Assembly: GCF_023159225.1 (NCBI RefSeq)
Contig: NC_063176.1
Location: 36,202,786-36,266,785, forward strand
Length of the DNA: 64,000 bases
Source of the DNA: Perognathus longimembris pacificus
Lineage: Eukaryota; Chordata; Mammalia; Rodentia; Heteromyidae
Reading direction: 5' to 3'
A program made the translations under genes and the position numbers. Below are positions 32,131-42,718 of the stretch, one piece after another (within the stretch, counting starts at the first letter, position 1; each line of letters begins with the position of its first letter). The notes beneath the pieces were generated by a model that saw nothing but the letters and a program-made list of their open reading frames with translations, ran no database searches and was not told where the DNA came from.

Positions 32131-32141
32131 TTTGGCGCCAA
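32131..32141. promoter_or_regulatory. Palindromic E2F-type site
   Basis: TTTGGCGCCAA, matching the E2F/DP consensus TTTSSCGC on both strands, lies at the upstream side of the CpG island about 0.3-0.6 kb before the inferred exon 1 donor. Binding by E2F is an inference; it would fit S-phase expression of a cohesin gene. Confidence 0.6.
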
Positions 32142-32399
32142 CCGAGTGGTGGCGCTGTCGGCCTAGCGCGCGGCCCCGGCGGGCCCATGGGAGGCGGAGG
32201 CTCGGCGGGCGGGCGGAGGGAGGGGCGGGAGCGAGGCGCGCGCGCGCTGTTCTCGCGGGCTCTCGCGCCGCTCGCGTGACCGGCCGGTGTGTGCGCTACG
32301 CTACGCAACGCGCCAGCTCCCGAGAGCGGGGACGGCAGGTCGGGGACGCGCGCGCGCGGGAACGCGCGATTGCAAAGTGTGTCCGGGTCCGGGTCGGCG

Positions 32400-32729
32400 C
32401 GAGGTGCGTGCGTGCGGGGCGCGCGGGCGGGCTTGCGGGGGTTCCGGGCGGATTCACGCGCACACGCGCTCCCGGAGGAACCTTTCCGAGGCTGCTCTTC
32501 CTTTGCCCGACGGAGAGCGGCAGTGTCTCCCCAACCAGCGCACGCCCGCCCCGCGTCTCCCCCCGCGGCGGCTGCTCCTCGGCACCGCCAGCCCCAGAGC
32601 GGCTCCGGGGCGGGTGGCGGCGGCGGCGGGACCCGCGGAGCCGCTTTGTGTGCAGCCCGACAAGGGGCGGCGGCGCAACCACCTGACAGAGGCCCGGGCG
32701 CTCGATGCACCTTCCGCCCGCATGAGGAG
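32400..32729 (+). other. PDS5A: PDS5A inferred non-coding exon 1
   Basis: Within the CpG island the best splice donor upstream of the coding exon is GAG|GTAAAG at 32729/32730, which would give an intron 1 of about 0.9 kb. The 5' end is unknown; 32400 is a placeholder. Two short upstream ATGs (about 32705 and 32722) would lie in this leader. Other GT donors exist in the island, for example near 32405, so this exon needs transcript evidence. Confidence 0.45.
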
Positions 32730-33635
32730 GTAAAGGCGGCGGCGGCGGCGGCCGCGCTCCCGCCCTCGGCTGCTGGAGAGAGGGAGGGAGGGGACGGAAG
32801 GGGAGACCGGAGGCGGGGGAAGGGGGGGCGCGGGTCCTAGGCCCGGCGGGGCTGTTCGGAGGCGCTGCTCAGGCCTCGGCGGCTCTGGGCGGCGCCGAGT
32901 GGCGGAGGGCTGGGGGGAATCGGCCGGGGTCCCCGAGTTGAAGTTGCAGGAAGAAAATGTGAAGTGCGGAGCCGCGTCAGCCGCTTCCTGATGCGGGGCT
33001 GGGGGTGAGGACCGCTTGTTTGCCCCGCGCGCGGGGGCTGGAGCGGGCCGGGGCCCGGGCGGGAGCGCGCCGGGCACTGCCGCGGCCCAGGGCTCGGCCC
33101 CGGCAAGGGCGTTTTGTTCCCGGGAGGCGCCGCTGCGTGCTGGTCCGCTCGGGTCCCTAGTTTTGCGGCCTAAGCCGTGAGCTCTCTAGGCCTCGCGTCT
33201 CCTTTCCGAGGCGGCCGGCCGGGCGAGGGACTCCGGGCTTCTCTCCGGCTGAGTGGAGGCCTCGGGCTCCCCGCCAGCCTCCCGAGGCCACCAAACTTCG
33301 GACGTCGGTGCTTAGGGGTGGATTTCATTGTGAAAGGTGGAATGGGCAACTCCGGGGCTTCTCGGTGCCTCCCGTGGCCGCGGCTGCTGCCGCCGCCGCC
33401 ACCACCGGCGGGGAACCCCGTGGCCCAGGTCTAGAGCGGGTGGGGGAGGCGGGCGGTTGGCGGAGTCCGAGCCCCCAAACAAGAGCGGAGTGGTGGGGAA
33501 GGGGAGCCCCGAGTGCCCGGCCTCTGGGGGTGGGGGTGGGGGAGCAAGCCTTTTCCAGGTTGAGAGATTTTTCAAATGAAAAAGAGGTTACAAAGTCGCC
33601 CCTTTGCCGCTGAACTTTGGTTTTCTGACCGATAG

Positions 33636-33675
33636 AGGCCGGTAGAGGACTGTGAAGGAAAAGTTCTCCCCCAGG
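33636..33675 (+). other. PDS5A: PDS5A 5' UTR portion of exon 2
   Basis: Forty bases between a plausible acceptor (TTTGGTTTTCTGACCGATAG, ending 33635) and the start codon. An alternative AG ten bases downstream (33644-33645) could also be used. The acceptor is inferred from sequence only. Confidence 0.6.
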
Positions 33676-33813
33676 ATGGACTTCACCGCGCAGCCCAAGC
33701 CTGCCACGGCCCTCTGTGGCGTCGTGAGTGCCGATGGGAAGATAGCTTACCCTCCAGGAGTAAAAGAGATCACTGACAAGATCACTACGGATGAAATGAT
33801 CAAGCGGCTGAAG
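33676..33813 (+). CDS. PDS5A: PDS5A coding part of exon 2 (residues 1-46, start codon)
   Basis: First coding exon of the sister-chromatid cohesion protein PDS5 homolog A, a HEAT-repeat protein that binds the SCC1/RAD21 side of the cohesin ring and works with WAPL, sororin and ESCO acetyltransferases to set cohesin release and loop length in the nucleus. The 46 codons begin [15 protein letters not shown] and end DEMIKRLK. This N-terminus is that of PDS5A and not PDS5B, whose paralogous start differs before the shared [10 protein letters not shown] segment. The ATG at 33676 has a purine at -3 (AGG just before it) and G at +4. The exon ends in a strong donor, AAG|GTAAGC, in phase 0. The next coding exon is 20.4 kb away. 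Confidence 0.96.
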
Positions 33814-34597
33814 GTAAGCGGCTGGGCCAAGTTGGGTTGTTTGGCGTCTCCGCATGTCTCTTCTCCCTCTAATGTTACTGCACCACTGGGCCTGGCCTTT
33901 AGTAGAAGTTTCATCTACTAAGTTCTTAAATGATACCATATTGTCTTCTCCGAGTCCCTCTGAAATTGTTCTCTCTTGGGTATATTTTTGAGTAAGTTCC
34001 TCTGGAACGAAACTAGTAGGAGATGTTTAAAAGAAGGTTGTTTTTCCCGACTGTTTTTCAAGCATCAAGACCTCTAGCGTGTTTTTTTTTTTTAAGTCTT
34101 ATTTCTGTCAACACTTATTTCATGAGAACATTGCGTTATGTGGCTTGCTATCTTAATTATAGGCAATAGTTTGTCTAGGAATGTTGCAACTTTCATCAGT
34201 GTCCGAGGGAACTGATTTAAGAACTTTCCTCCCCTCAATTCTCACAGTATTTGAATATTCAGAAGCATAAATACATATATTTGCATACACATGATGTGGT
34301 TGGATTGTGGCTTTAACATGAAGATATAAGTGCATATATATTTGAAGGAGTTTAAGAAACACAAAGATTTTTGTGAAGCCTCTACTTATGTAGTGTAAAC
34401 ATGGCAGTCCTAAAGACTTAGATTGGTTAGGTTTTTGCTTTCTGTTTCATTGTGAGAAAAACCATCTTTTCTATCAAAGTGGTTTGCTTGAAAGTTCCTA
34501 CTTGGCCTGATGGCTTGGCTCTTGTTGATTATTCTGCCAAGACTATCAGTGGATATAGAAAGGAAAAGAAATGCTTTTGGGATACGGAAGGATTTAA

Positions 34598-34690
34598 AAT
34601 ACATAATTTTATTGTTAGTGTTGTGCAGAGGTGTTACCATCTCATAAGTCAGGTAATGAGTACATTGCTTTTTGGAAAGTGAGAATATTT
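34598..34690 (-). mobile_element. Lineage L1 3' end
   Basis: TTATTGTTAGTGTTGTGCAG...AGTCAGGTAATGAGTACATT. Confidence 0.55.
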
Positions 34691-34744
34691 GAAATATAAG
34701 GTTTTGTCTTAACTGTTCTTAGACTGAACTCAGACACTTCAGGG

Positions 34745-34944
34745 GACTGGGGATATGGCCTAGTGGCAAGAGTGCCTGCCTCATATACATGAAGCCCTGG
34801 GTTCGATTCCCCAGCACCACATATACAGAAAACGGCCAGAAGTGGCGCTGTGGCTCAAGTGGCAGAGTGCTAGCCTTGAGCAAAAAAGCCAAGGACAGTG
34901 CTCAGGCCCTGAGTCCAAGGCCCAGGACTGGCCAAAAAAAAAAG
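34745..34944 (+). mobile_element. IDL-Geo SINE
   Basis: First SINE in intron 2; Geo half lacks a few bases (GAGCAAAAAAGCCAAGG). Confidence 0.92.
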
Positions 34945-35041
34945 TGGTTCCTGGTTGTGGCTGAATATTAGAAGCACTTGGGCAATTTTAAATGTTCCAG
35001 TGTCAAAAACAACAGACACACTTCAGATTGTTCAAGAAAAT

Positions 35042-35086
35042 AGATGGTGTATGTTTTGAGATAGATGGTGTATGTTTTGAGATTCC
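35042..35086. repeat. Tandem duplication of about 22-bp units
   Basis: ATAGATGGTGTATGTTTTGAG occurs twice head to tail with no difference. Confidence 0.93.
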
Positions 35087-35130
35087 TTATGTACTGCTAA
35101 TCTTATATATATATCAGTTTTGCTTTATTT

Positions 35131-35324
35131 TTTGCCAGTCCTGGGGCTTGGACTCAGGGCCTGAGCACTGTCCCTGGTTGCCTTTTTGCTCAAAGCTTGC
35201 ACTCTTACCACTTGTGCCACAGCACCACTTCTGGCTTTTTCTGCTTATGTGGTGCTGAGGAATCGAACCCAGGGCTTCATGCATGCAAGGCGAACACTCT
35301 ACCGCTAAGCCATATTCCCAGCCC
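35131..35324 (-). mobile_element. IDL-Geo SINE
   Basis: Complete, diverged at AGCTTGCACTCTTACCACTT. Confidence 0.9.
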
Positions 35325-35341
35325 CTGTATCAAAGTCTTCT

Positions 35342-35535
35342 TTTTTGCCAGTCCTGGGGCTTGAACTCAGGGCCTGAGCACTGTCTCTGGCTTCTTTTTG
35401 CTCAAGGCTAGCACTCTGCCACTTGAGCCACAGCGCCACTTCCGACTTTTTGTATATATGTGGTGCTGAGGAATCGGACCCAGGGCTTCATGTATATGAG
35501 GCGAGTACTTTGCCACTAGGCCATATCCCAGCCCC
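35342..35535 (-). mobile_element. IDL-Geo SINE
   Basis: Flanked by CTGTATCAAA at 35325 and 35536, so it inserted just beyond the previous copy. Confidence 0.91.
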
Positions 35536-35574
35536 TGTATCAAATATATATATATTTTCTTTCCTTTTTTTTTT

Positions 35575-35805
35575 TTTTTTGGTGGGTCGTGGGGCTTGAA
35601 CTCCTGGCCTGGGTACTGTCCCGGAGTTCTACAGCTAAAGGCTAGCACTCTACCACTTGAACCACAGCTCCACTTCCGGTTTTCCGGTAGTTAATTGGAG
35701 ATAAGAGTCTCACTCATGGCCTTTCTTCCCTGAGCTGGCTTTGAACCATTATCCTCATATCTGTCTCTTGAGTAGCTAGGATTAAAGGCGGGGTCCTCCA
35801 GCACT
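35575..35805 (-). mobile_element. B1-Geo SINE
   Basis: Complete. Confidence 0.82.
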
Positions 35806-35839
35806 GGCCTTGCATATGTATCTTATCCTCTTCAAAATA

Positions 35840-36055
35840 GGCAACTACATGCACTTTGTGAATCTGAGCATGGCCAATCCAAGCAGAGGGTCAGGTCTTG
35901 CTGCCTCAGGGATAAAAAAGATGGGGCCTGTGTGTTGTATTTGCTTTCCAGATTTTTGGCTTATGTTGCACCCTTTTGCAGAAGTAAACTTTGCCTTGCT
36001 GAATTCCTTTTGAGTTTTGTCCTTGTTCCTACACAGCACCTCAACATGCTGAGAC
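35840..36055 (+). mobile_element. Possible old LTR fragment
   Basis: GCAGAAGTAAACTTTGCCTT followed by a T-rich segment and CCTACACAGCACC resembles an LTR R-U5 region; no termini identified. Confidence 0.35.
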
Positions 36056-36367
36056 ATTCCTAACATCATAGACATAAATTGTGGCCAGAGTGCTGTTATT
36101 GCTATGAGATTAGCTTGAAGTAGTGATTGAGTTTGGGCTGTAGGTATGTATGGCTCAATTGGAACTTGCTATAATATGCCTCTTAACAAGTGTGACCTTG
36201 GGGTCTTGGGTTAGTTATCTTTACACTCGAGGGGACATTGAAACTGTTGGTTGTCACAGTGGGCTAGTCTGGAATAGAGAAAAAGCAAAACAATAAGTTG
36301 TTATGAAAAATTATTGCTAGTCCAGGTGAATTTGTTAAAAATCTTTTAAAATAAGAATGTTGGAGCT

Positions 36368-36582
36368 GGGCTGGGAATATGGCCTAGTGGCAAGAGCGCT
36401 TGTCTCGTATACATGAAGCCCTGGGTTCGATTCCCCAGCACCACATATATAGAAAATGGCCAGAAGTGGCGCTGTGGTTCAAGTGGCAGAGTGCTAGCCT
36501 TGAGCAAAAAGAAGCCAGGGACAGTGCTCAGGCCCTGAGTCCAAGGTCCAGGACTGGCAAAAAAAAAAAAAAAAAAAAAAAA
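36368..36582 (+). mobile_element. IDL-Geo SINE
   Basis: AAGAATGTTGGAGCTG repeated after the tail with one change (AAGAATGCTGGAGCTG). Confidence 0.93.
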
Positions 36583-36583
36583 G

Positions 36584-36800
36584 AATGCTGGAGCTGTAAT
36601 CCTAGCTACTTGGGAAGAGATCTGAAGGATCATGGTTAAAAGCCAGTATGGGCAGGAAAGGCTGTGAGACTCTTATCTCCAATTAATCAGCAGAAAACCA
36701 TAATTGGTGCTGTGACTCAAGTGGTAGAGTGCTAGTCTTGAACTGAAGAGCTCAGGGACAGCACCTAGGCCCAGAGTTTAAGCCCCACCACCACCAACAA
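36584..36800 (+). mobile_element. B1-Geo SINE
   Basis: The IDL-Geo above landed in its 5' end, so the first bases are displaced. Confidence 0.78.
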
Positions 36801-37007
36801 AAAAATAATGTTGATGGTGGGGACGTGGAGGAGGAATGATTGGATGGAGAGGTTTTATAGAGTAGATGATGGAATGTGAGGCAAGAAGATGTCTCTTTGG
36901 TCAACTTGGTGAAACTTACTTGCAGGAACTGACAATGTTATGCTCTTAAGAGTTTGTGCCTAAATAAATATATATAGTCTTATGTCTTATTTTATTTTAT
37001 TTTATTT

Positions 37008-37203
37008 TTTTGGCCAGTCCTGGGCCTTGCACTCAGGGCCTGAGCACTGTCCCTGGCTTCTTTTTTGCTCAAGGCTAGCACTCTGCCACTTGAGCCACAG
37101 CGCCCCTTCTGGCCATTTTCTGTATATGTGGTGCTGGGGAATCGAACCCAGGGCCTCATGTATACGAGGCAAGCTCTCTCGCCACTAGGCCATATCCCCA
37201 GCC
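37008..37203 (-). mobile_element. IDL-Geo SINE
   Basis: Flanked by TTATGTCTTA. Confidence 0.93.
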
Positions 37204-37399
37204 ACTGTTATGTCTTAATATAAGGTATTCCTGTGGTTTAGTTTACATTTATTGCCGTTTTAGGAGAAATTAAACATTCTTTTCATTTAAACAAATCTTT
37301 GTGTGTCTTGAACGCATCTCCTCACTAAAGCATTCTACCACTGAGTCACATCCCTAGACTTAAAAACAAAATCTTTTTTTTTATAAGTCATGTTTATTT

Positions 37400-38150
37400 T
37401 ATTTATTTTTTTTGTAATTTATTTATTAAACAAAATTTTTTTGACAAGGTGTTGTGCAAAAAGGGTACAGTTACATAGTGGGGCAGTGTGTACATTTCTT
37501 GTGATATCTTTTTTTTTTTTGGCCAGTCCTGGGCCTTGAACTCAGGGCCTGAGCACTGTCCCTGGCTTCCTTTTGCTCAAGGCTAGCACTCTGCCACTTG
37601 AGCCACAGCGCCCCTTCTGGCTGTATTCTGTATATGTGGTGCTGGGGAATTGAACCCAGGGCCTCATGTATACGAGGCAAGCTCTCTTGCCACTAGGCCA
37701 TATCCCCAGCCCTCTTGTGATATCTTACACCTTGTTTTTCTTTCCCTTCCCTAGGTCAGGTAGACATATATACAATACACAATGTACCAAGAACATATAC
37801 AGTAGCCACATGACCTATGCCAAAGAAAATTCGCCTAGGGCTTTAAATGTAATGTCGACATTAGACAGTATGTCGACAGTAGTCTTATATGAACGTAAAT
37901 ACATAGGTTTTGAGCTATTGTATTCCACTGAGAGGTCAATTTTTGACCTTTATATGTTGAGTAGTTGTTTGGTTTTAGTTACATAGTGTTGGGTCGCTGA
38001 CCCAATCCTGTGGGAAATACCATTTGACAAGCAGTTTTTGGTTTCAGAGACCTGGTCTCTACTGTCTCTCTGTGACCCCATCTTAACAGTCATATATCAG
38101 GGAGATCATGCCCCTTTGTAAAAACAAACTCTTAATAGTAAAGATTATAC
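37400..38150 (-). mobile_element. L1 3' UTR, lineage-specific, longest copy
   Basis: In reverse orientation (A tail as T-rich start near 37430, then ACAAGGTGTTGTGCAAAAAG) and interrupted by a SINE. Includes three perfect hairpins at 37933-37949, 37989-38005 and 38046-38060 not kept in the copy at 50838. Confidence 0.65.
37510..37712 (-). mobile_element. IDL-Geo SINE nested in L1 3' UTR
   Basis: CTTGTGATATCTT on both sides; the L1 sequence resumes exactly after it. Confidence 0.95.
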
Positions 38151-38226
38151 ATGAATTGAAATACTTAATTGATACAGATTTTTAAGTAAGAATCTGAAAA
38201 ACTGAAATATAAAGCTGCGAAATATG

Positions 38227-38432
38227 GGCTGGGGATATGGCCTAGTGGCAAGAGTGCTTGCCTCGTATACATGAGGCCCTGGGTTCGATTCCCCAGCACC
38301 ACATATACAGAAAATGGCCAGAAGTGGCGCTGTGGCTCAAGTGGCAGAGTGCTAGCCTTGAGCAAAAAGAGGCCAGGGACAGTGCTCAGGCCCTGAGTCC
38401 AAGCCCCAGGACTGGCCAAAAAAAAAAAAAAA
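38227..38432 (+). mobile_element. IDL-Geo SINE
   Basis: AAGCTGCGAAAT on both sides. Confidence 0.95.
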
Positions 38433-38507
38433 AAGCTGCGAAATGTAATGTTAGATAGTATATTTATCGTTTAAGTTTTGCTAAATTTTCCAACAGAGAA
38501 TGTTAAA

Positions 38508-38715
38508 ACCAGCCAGGCATCAGTGGCTCATGCCTGTAATCCTAGCTACTCAGTGGTCTGAGATCTCAGAAACACAATTCAAAGCCAGCCCATGCAGGAA
38601 AGCAAAGGGGGGATAAAAGCTTGTAGTTGTGGCTCAAGTTGTTGAATGTTAGCCTTGATCACAAAAGCTCAGGGACTGATACCAGGCTCTGAATTCAAGC
38701 CCTAGGACTTGCACA
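38508..38715 (+). mobile_element. B1-Geo SINE
   Basis: Shortened between the halves. Confidence 0.78.
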
Positions 38716-38782
38716 CACATCCCAAAAGAATATTAAAACCTTGAATTCTATTTGTGAGTAATTTGGATACAAAGTAGAAAGT

Positions 38783-38962
38783 TGACCTGGGCACTTTTCA
38801 AGAGGCTGAGACTCAGAGGATAAAGTTAGAGGCCAGCCTGGGCAGAAAAGTCCACAGACACTACCGCTAATTAACCAGCAGAAAGCTGGTCTGTAGGCTG
38901 TAGCTTAATAGGTAGAGTTCTAGCACAGTAAGTGCAAGGCCCTGAGTTCAAGCCCAATTAAA
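38783..38962 (+). mobile_element. B1-Geo SINE, degraded
   Basis: ACCTGGGCACTTTTCAAGAG...GAGTTCAAGCCCAATTAAAA. Confidence 0.6.
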
Positions 38963-38975
38963 AATAATGTAGAAA

Positions 38976-39082
38976 GTTGCCTGGAAGTATGGCTTAAGTG
39001 GAACCAGTGGTAAAGAGCCTGCTTATGCTTAGCACATGTGAAGCCCTAACTTCAAACCCTAGTATCTCAAAACAAAAAACAA
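38976..39082 (+). mobile_element. ID-like monomer
   Basis: GGAAGTATGGCTTAAGTGGA, GAGCCTGC...CCTAGTATCTCAAAAC with (CAAAAAA)n tail. Confidence 0.6.
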
Positions 39083-39367
39083 AAAACAAAAGAAACAAAC
39101 CAACCCCCAAAAAACCCAAACCCTATGACTTCATATATACATTTCACTTGAAAATAGGTTGAACATACGACCAGGCCTAGGATGAGCATTGAGTTAGGTT
39201 GTCGATTTATTGTATTCTTTTGGAAATTGAAGTTTATAGATATTTTAACCAAATTAGAATGTCCTATGTCCAAGAAAGAAAAATATTTTAGGCAGGATTT
39301 CCTTGTGTAGTCTAGACTGGCCTTGAACAAGATCCTCCTGCCTCGCCCTTCAAATTCTGGGAGAACA

Positions 39368-39391
39368 CAAACACACACACACACACACACG
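39368..39391. repeat. (CA)n microsatellite
   Basis: About 12 CA units. Confidence 0.93.
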
Positions 39392-39419
39392 TATATTATT
39401 TTATTTATTATTATTATTT

Positions 39420-39655
39420 TTTTTTTCAGGTCATGGGGCTTGAACTGGGGCCTGAGTGCTGTCTTTGAGCTTTTTTTTACTGAAGGCTGGTGCTCTACCA
39501 CTTTAAGCCACAGCTCCACTTCCAGTTTTGGGGTGGTAATTGGACATAGCCTCCTGGACCTTTCCTCCCTGGGGCTGGCTTTGAATTGAGATCCTCAGAT
39601 CTCAGCTTACTGAGTTGCTTAGGATTGGTGGCCTGAATCCCTAGCACCTGTCTTA
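39420..39655 (-). mobile_element. B1-Geo SINE
   Basis: Complete but diverged. Confidence 0.75.
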
Positions 39656-39663
39656 ACTGCTTT

Positions 39664-39862
39664 AATTATTTTTTTGTCCATACTGGGATTTGAATTCAGG
39701 TTATTTGCTTAGCTGATGCTTTACCACTTGAGCCACATCTCCAGTTTAGCTTTTTTCTGTTCATTTTGGAAATGAGATCGCACGAACTTGTGTGCTGGGG
39801 GTTGGCTCTGAACTGTGATCTTCTAGATCTCAGTCTCACAGGCATGAGCTTCTGGGGCTTAG
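39664..39862 (-). mobile_element. B1-Geo SINE, degraded
   Basis: GGGATTTGAATTCAGGT...CACAGGCATGAGCTTCTGGG. Confidence 0.65.
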
Positions 39863-40029
39863 CAACTTTTTTTTTTCTTCTTTAAATTGTAAGAAACTAT
39901 GCTAGGCCTGCTGGTGCCGACTGTAATCAAGATCAGGAGGGAGGCTTGTGGGTTAGAGACCACACTTGACCACCTAGTGAAACCCCAGCTCATAAAACCA
40001 GAAGGGAGGTTACTATTGCTGAGTTTATT

Positions 40030-40493
40030 TTTGGTGGCAGTACTGGGGCTTGAACTCAAACCTATATTCTTTTTCTTTTTTTCTTTTTTTTGGCCAGTCC
40101 TGGGTCTTGAACTCAGGGCCTGAGCACTGTCCCTGGCTTCTTTTTGCTCAAGGCTAGCACTCTACCACTTGGGCCAAAGCTCCACTTCTAGCTTTTATCT
40201 ATCTGTCTATATATGTGCGGCTCAGAAATTGAACCCAGGGCTTCATGTATACGAGGCAAGCACTCTGCCACTAGGCCATAGTCCTAGCCCCTCGGGCTTA
40301 CATTCTTGCATGACCTTTTCTCTCATGTCTGTCACTCCATCCCTTGAGCCATAACTCTACTTCCAGCTTTTGGCTGGTTATTTGGAGATGTGAGTCAAGA
40401 GAATTTGTCTGCCTAGGCTGATTCCAAACTAGAATTTTCAAATCTCAGCCTCACGAGTAGCTAGGATTGAAAACATGAGTCACCGGTGCTTTT
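40030..40493 (-). mobile_element. B1-Geo SINE split by an IDL-Geo
   Basis: Starts GTGGCAGTACTGGGGCTTGA, resumes after 40290 with GTCACTCCATCCCTTGAGCC. Confidence 0.7.
40083..40290 (-). mobile_element. IDL-Geo SINE nested in B1-Geo
   Basis: Complete, with a small duplication (TATCTATCTGTCTATATATG) in the IDL half. Confidence 0.88.
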
Positions 40494-40511
40494 GAAGCTT
40501 ATATTTTAAAC

Positions 40512-40738
40512 TTTTTTTTGCCGGCCCTGGGCCTTGAGCTCAGGGTAACTCGGCTTGGTTGCCGCCCCTATGCTTCTTTGGCTCAAGACTAGTGCCCTAC
40601 CACTGGAGCTATATAGTACCACTTCTGGCTTTTTCTGTGATAAATTGGAGGCAGGAGTTTCATGGACTTCCTGGTCTGGCTAGCTTCAAAGCGATCCTTA
40701 GATCTCAGCATCCTGATAGCTATGATTACAGGTGTGAA
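40512..40738 (-). mobile_element. B1-Geo SINE
   Basis: Diverged; ends AGCTATGATTACAGGTGTGA. Confidence 0.75.
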
Positions 40739-40777
40739 ATAATCATAATAAAATAATTGATATTTTTCAGATAGTTT

Positions 40778-41012
40778 CTGTGTGTATGTGGGAGGTGGTA
40801 ATGGGGCTTGGACTTAGAGTCTTGTTGCTGTCCCTGAGCTTCTTTTGCTCAAGGCTAGGATTCTACCACTTAAGCCACACCTCTACTTCTGACTTTTTGG
40901 TGATTGGAGGAAAGTCTCACAGTCTTTCCAGCTCATGCTGGCTTCAAATCATGATCCTTAAACCTCAGCCTTCTGAGTAGCTAGGATTACAGGTGTAAGG
41001 CCACCCGTGCGC
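40778..41012 (-). mobile_element. B1-Geo SINE
   Basis: Complete; ends AGCTAGGATTACAGGTGTAA. Confidence 0.8.
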
Positions 41013-41019
41013 TCAGCTT

Positions 41020-41560
41020 CCTTTGTTACTGATTTCTAGTTTTATTTCCCTATGGTTTGATGAGGTAAAAGAAATTGTTTCAGGGCTGGGAATATGGCCT
41101 AGTGGCAAGAGTGCTTGACTCGTATACACGAAGCCCTGGGTTTTTCCCCAGTACCACATATATAGAAAATGGCCAGAAGTGGCGCTGTGGCTCAAGTGGC
41201 AGAGTGCTAGCCTTGAGCAAAGAGAAACCAGGGACAGTGCTCAGGCCCTGAGTCCAAGGCCCAGGAGTGGCAAAAAAAAAAAAAAAAAAAAAAAGAAATT
41301 GTTTCAGTTGTTTTTTGTTTGTTTGTATTTGTTAAGATTTGCTGCATTGCTAAATTGTAACTATTTTGGGGAAAATAACATAGGCTAAGAAGAATGTGTG
41401 TTGGCACATCTGTTGGATGGAATATCATGTTAGATGTTTGTTAGCTCTACTTATTGGTGGTGCAACTTAACTGGTTTCTTTGTTTATTGTTTAGTCTAGA
41501 TGATCTGTCAGTGATAGTGAGGTATGGTTGTGTCTAGGCCTATCTAGCCAATTATTATTT
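41020..41560 (-). mobile_element. Antisense L1 remnant
   Basis: ACTGATTTCTAGTTTTATTT, AAGAATGTGTGTTGGCACAT, CTGTTGGATGGAATATCATG and AGATGTTTGTTAGCTC follow old mammalian L1 sequence in reverse; interrupted by a SINE. Confidence 0.65.
41083..41293 (+). mobile_element. IDL-Geo SINE nested in L1
   Basis: AAAAGAAATTGTTTCAG on both sides. Confidence 0.94.
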
Positions 41561-41844
41561 TGGTGGTGCTACTAGGATTTGGCTCTATGTTTGTTACAAG
41601 GCAAGCACTCTACCATTCTAGCCTGTCTGTCCCTTTGTGCCCATTGTTTGCTTTATGAAATGGACTACATCAGTGGTGAGTGCATATACATATTTACAAC
41701 CCATAGTTTTCTCATTCTAGGTATGCTTGTGTTGAACCACTGAAGTACATACCTCCAGCTCTTAGTTTCTTTGAGACATGATCTGAAAGACTTGCCATGT
41801 AACCTAGGGTCAAACTTATACTTCTGGTGTTGGGATTACAGGCA

Positions 41845-41965
41845 ATGGGTTGAGCCACAGCACCACTTTCAGCTTTTTCTGTGTGTGTGGTACTGAGGAA
41901 TTGAACCTAGGACTTGCGAATGCTAGGCAAGCACTCTACTACTAACAAGGCCACATTCTCAGCTC
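41845..41965 (-). mobile_element. IDL monomer
   Basis: IDL half and a little of Geo; an older ID-like fragment is also at 41563-41635. Confidence 0.75.
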
Positions 41966-41969
41966 CTCT

Positions 41970-42160
41970 TGGTCAGTTCTTTTGCTCACATCTGGTACTC
42001 TGCCACTTAAGCCACATCTTCAGCCTGGCGTTTTGCTAGTTATTTTGGAGATGGAGTCTTGTGGATTCTTCTACATAGCCTGGCTTCAAACATCTATCCT
42101 CTAGATCTGAGCTTCCTCCATAGCTAGAAATACAAGTGTGAGCTACCAGTGCCTGGTTGG
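41970..42160 (-). mobile_element. B1-Geo SINE
   Basis: Truncated at the Geo end. Confidence 0.72.
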
Positions 42161-42329
42161 ATTCCATATTTTTAAGCTATTTTGTCACTTTTAGTCTTTT
42201 AGTTAGTGAATAAGACTGCTTACAAAAATTTTTAGGGTTATTGTTGGAATCTTAAGTACTAATTCTTTTTTGTCTTCAAGGTTTGGTGGTTAGCAGAGTT
42301 ACTGTTTGATTTTTTTTCTCAATTTTTTA

Positions 42330-42590
42330 AAAAATTTTATTGACAAGGTGATGTACAGAGGGGGTACAGTTACATGATAAGGTAGTGAGAACAGTTCTTG
42401 TCATTTATTACACCCTCTCTCATTTTCCTTTCCCTTCCCTAGTTCAGGTAAACATATATACAATGTCCAGTGCAGCATAATCATATACAGTAACCTCATG
42501 GGGTATGCCAAAGGAAGTTCACCTAGTACATTAAACATAACGACAATAAAATCCTCCTGTTTCTTTCTCCCCAATTCTTATCTGTTGTAG
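42330..42590 (-). mobile_element. Lineage L1 3' UTR end
   Basis: Read on the minus strand it ends TACATCACCTTGTCAATAAA followed by an A-rich tail, so the polyadenylation signal is visible. Confidence 0.72.
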
Positions 42591-42614
42591 TGAGATTTCT
42601 TTTTTTTCTTCTTT

Positions 42615-42705
42615 TTTTTTGTCTTTTTTGGTACTGGGGATTGAACCCAGGATGTTACACTAGCTGCTAGGCAAGCACTTTACCACTGAGCTGCATCCCA
42701 GCCTG
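42615..42705 (-). mobile_element. ID-like monomer
   Basis: GGTACTGGGGATTGAACCCA...ACTTTACCACTGAGCTGCAT, a fairly well-preserved tRNA-Ala-like monomer. Confidence 0.75.
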
Positions 42706-42718
42706 AGATTCTTACTCT

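Larger units (their letters stand above)
31960..33560 (+). promoter_or_regulatory. PDS5A: PDS5A CpG-island promoter
   Basis: A 1.6-kb block of very high G+C and dense CpG in an otherwise AT-rich, CpG-poor window. It contains runs of GGCGGG/GGGCGG (SP1/KLF type, for example 32195-32230), TCTCGCGG and CTCGCG elements near 32250-32275, and a palindromic E2F-type site at 32131-32141. No TATA box stands out. It has no SINEs although they crowd both sides, as expected for a constitutive germline promoter. It overlaps the first exons of PDS5A and may also drive antisense transcripts. Confidence 0.88.

Noticed and set aside
32054..33106. Long open frames on both strands in the CpG island (up to 218 codons)
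   Set aside because: High G+C removes stop codons; the frames are low-complexity (R, P, A, G rich), overlap on both strands, and cover the promoter and 5' UTR of PDS5A.
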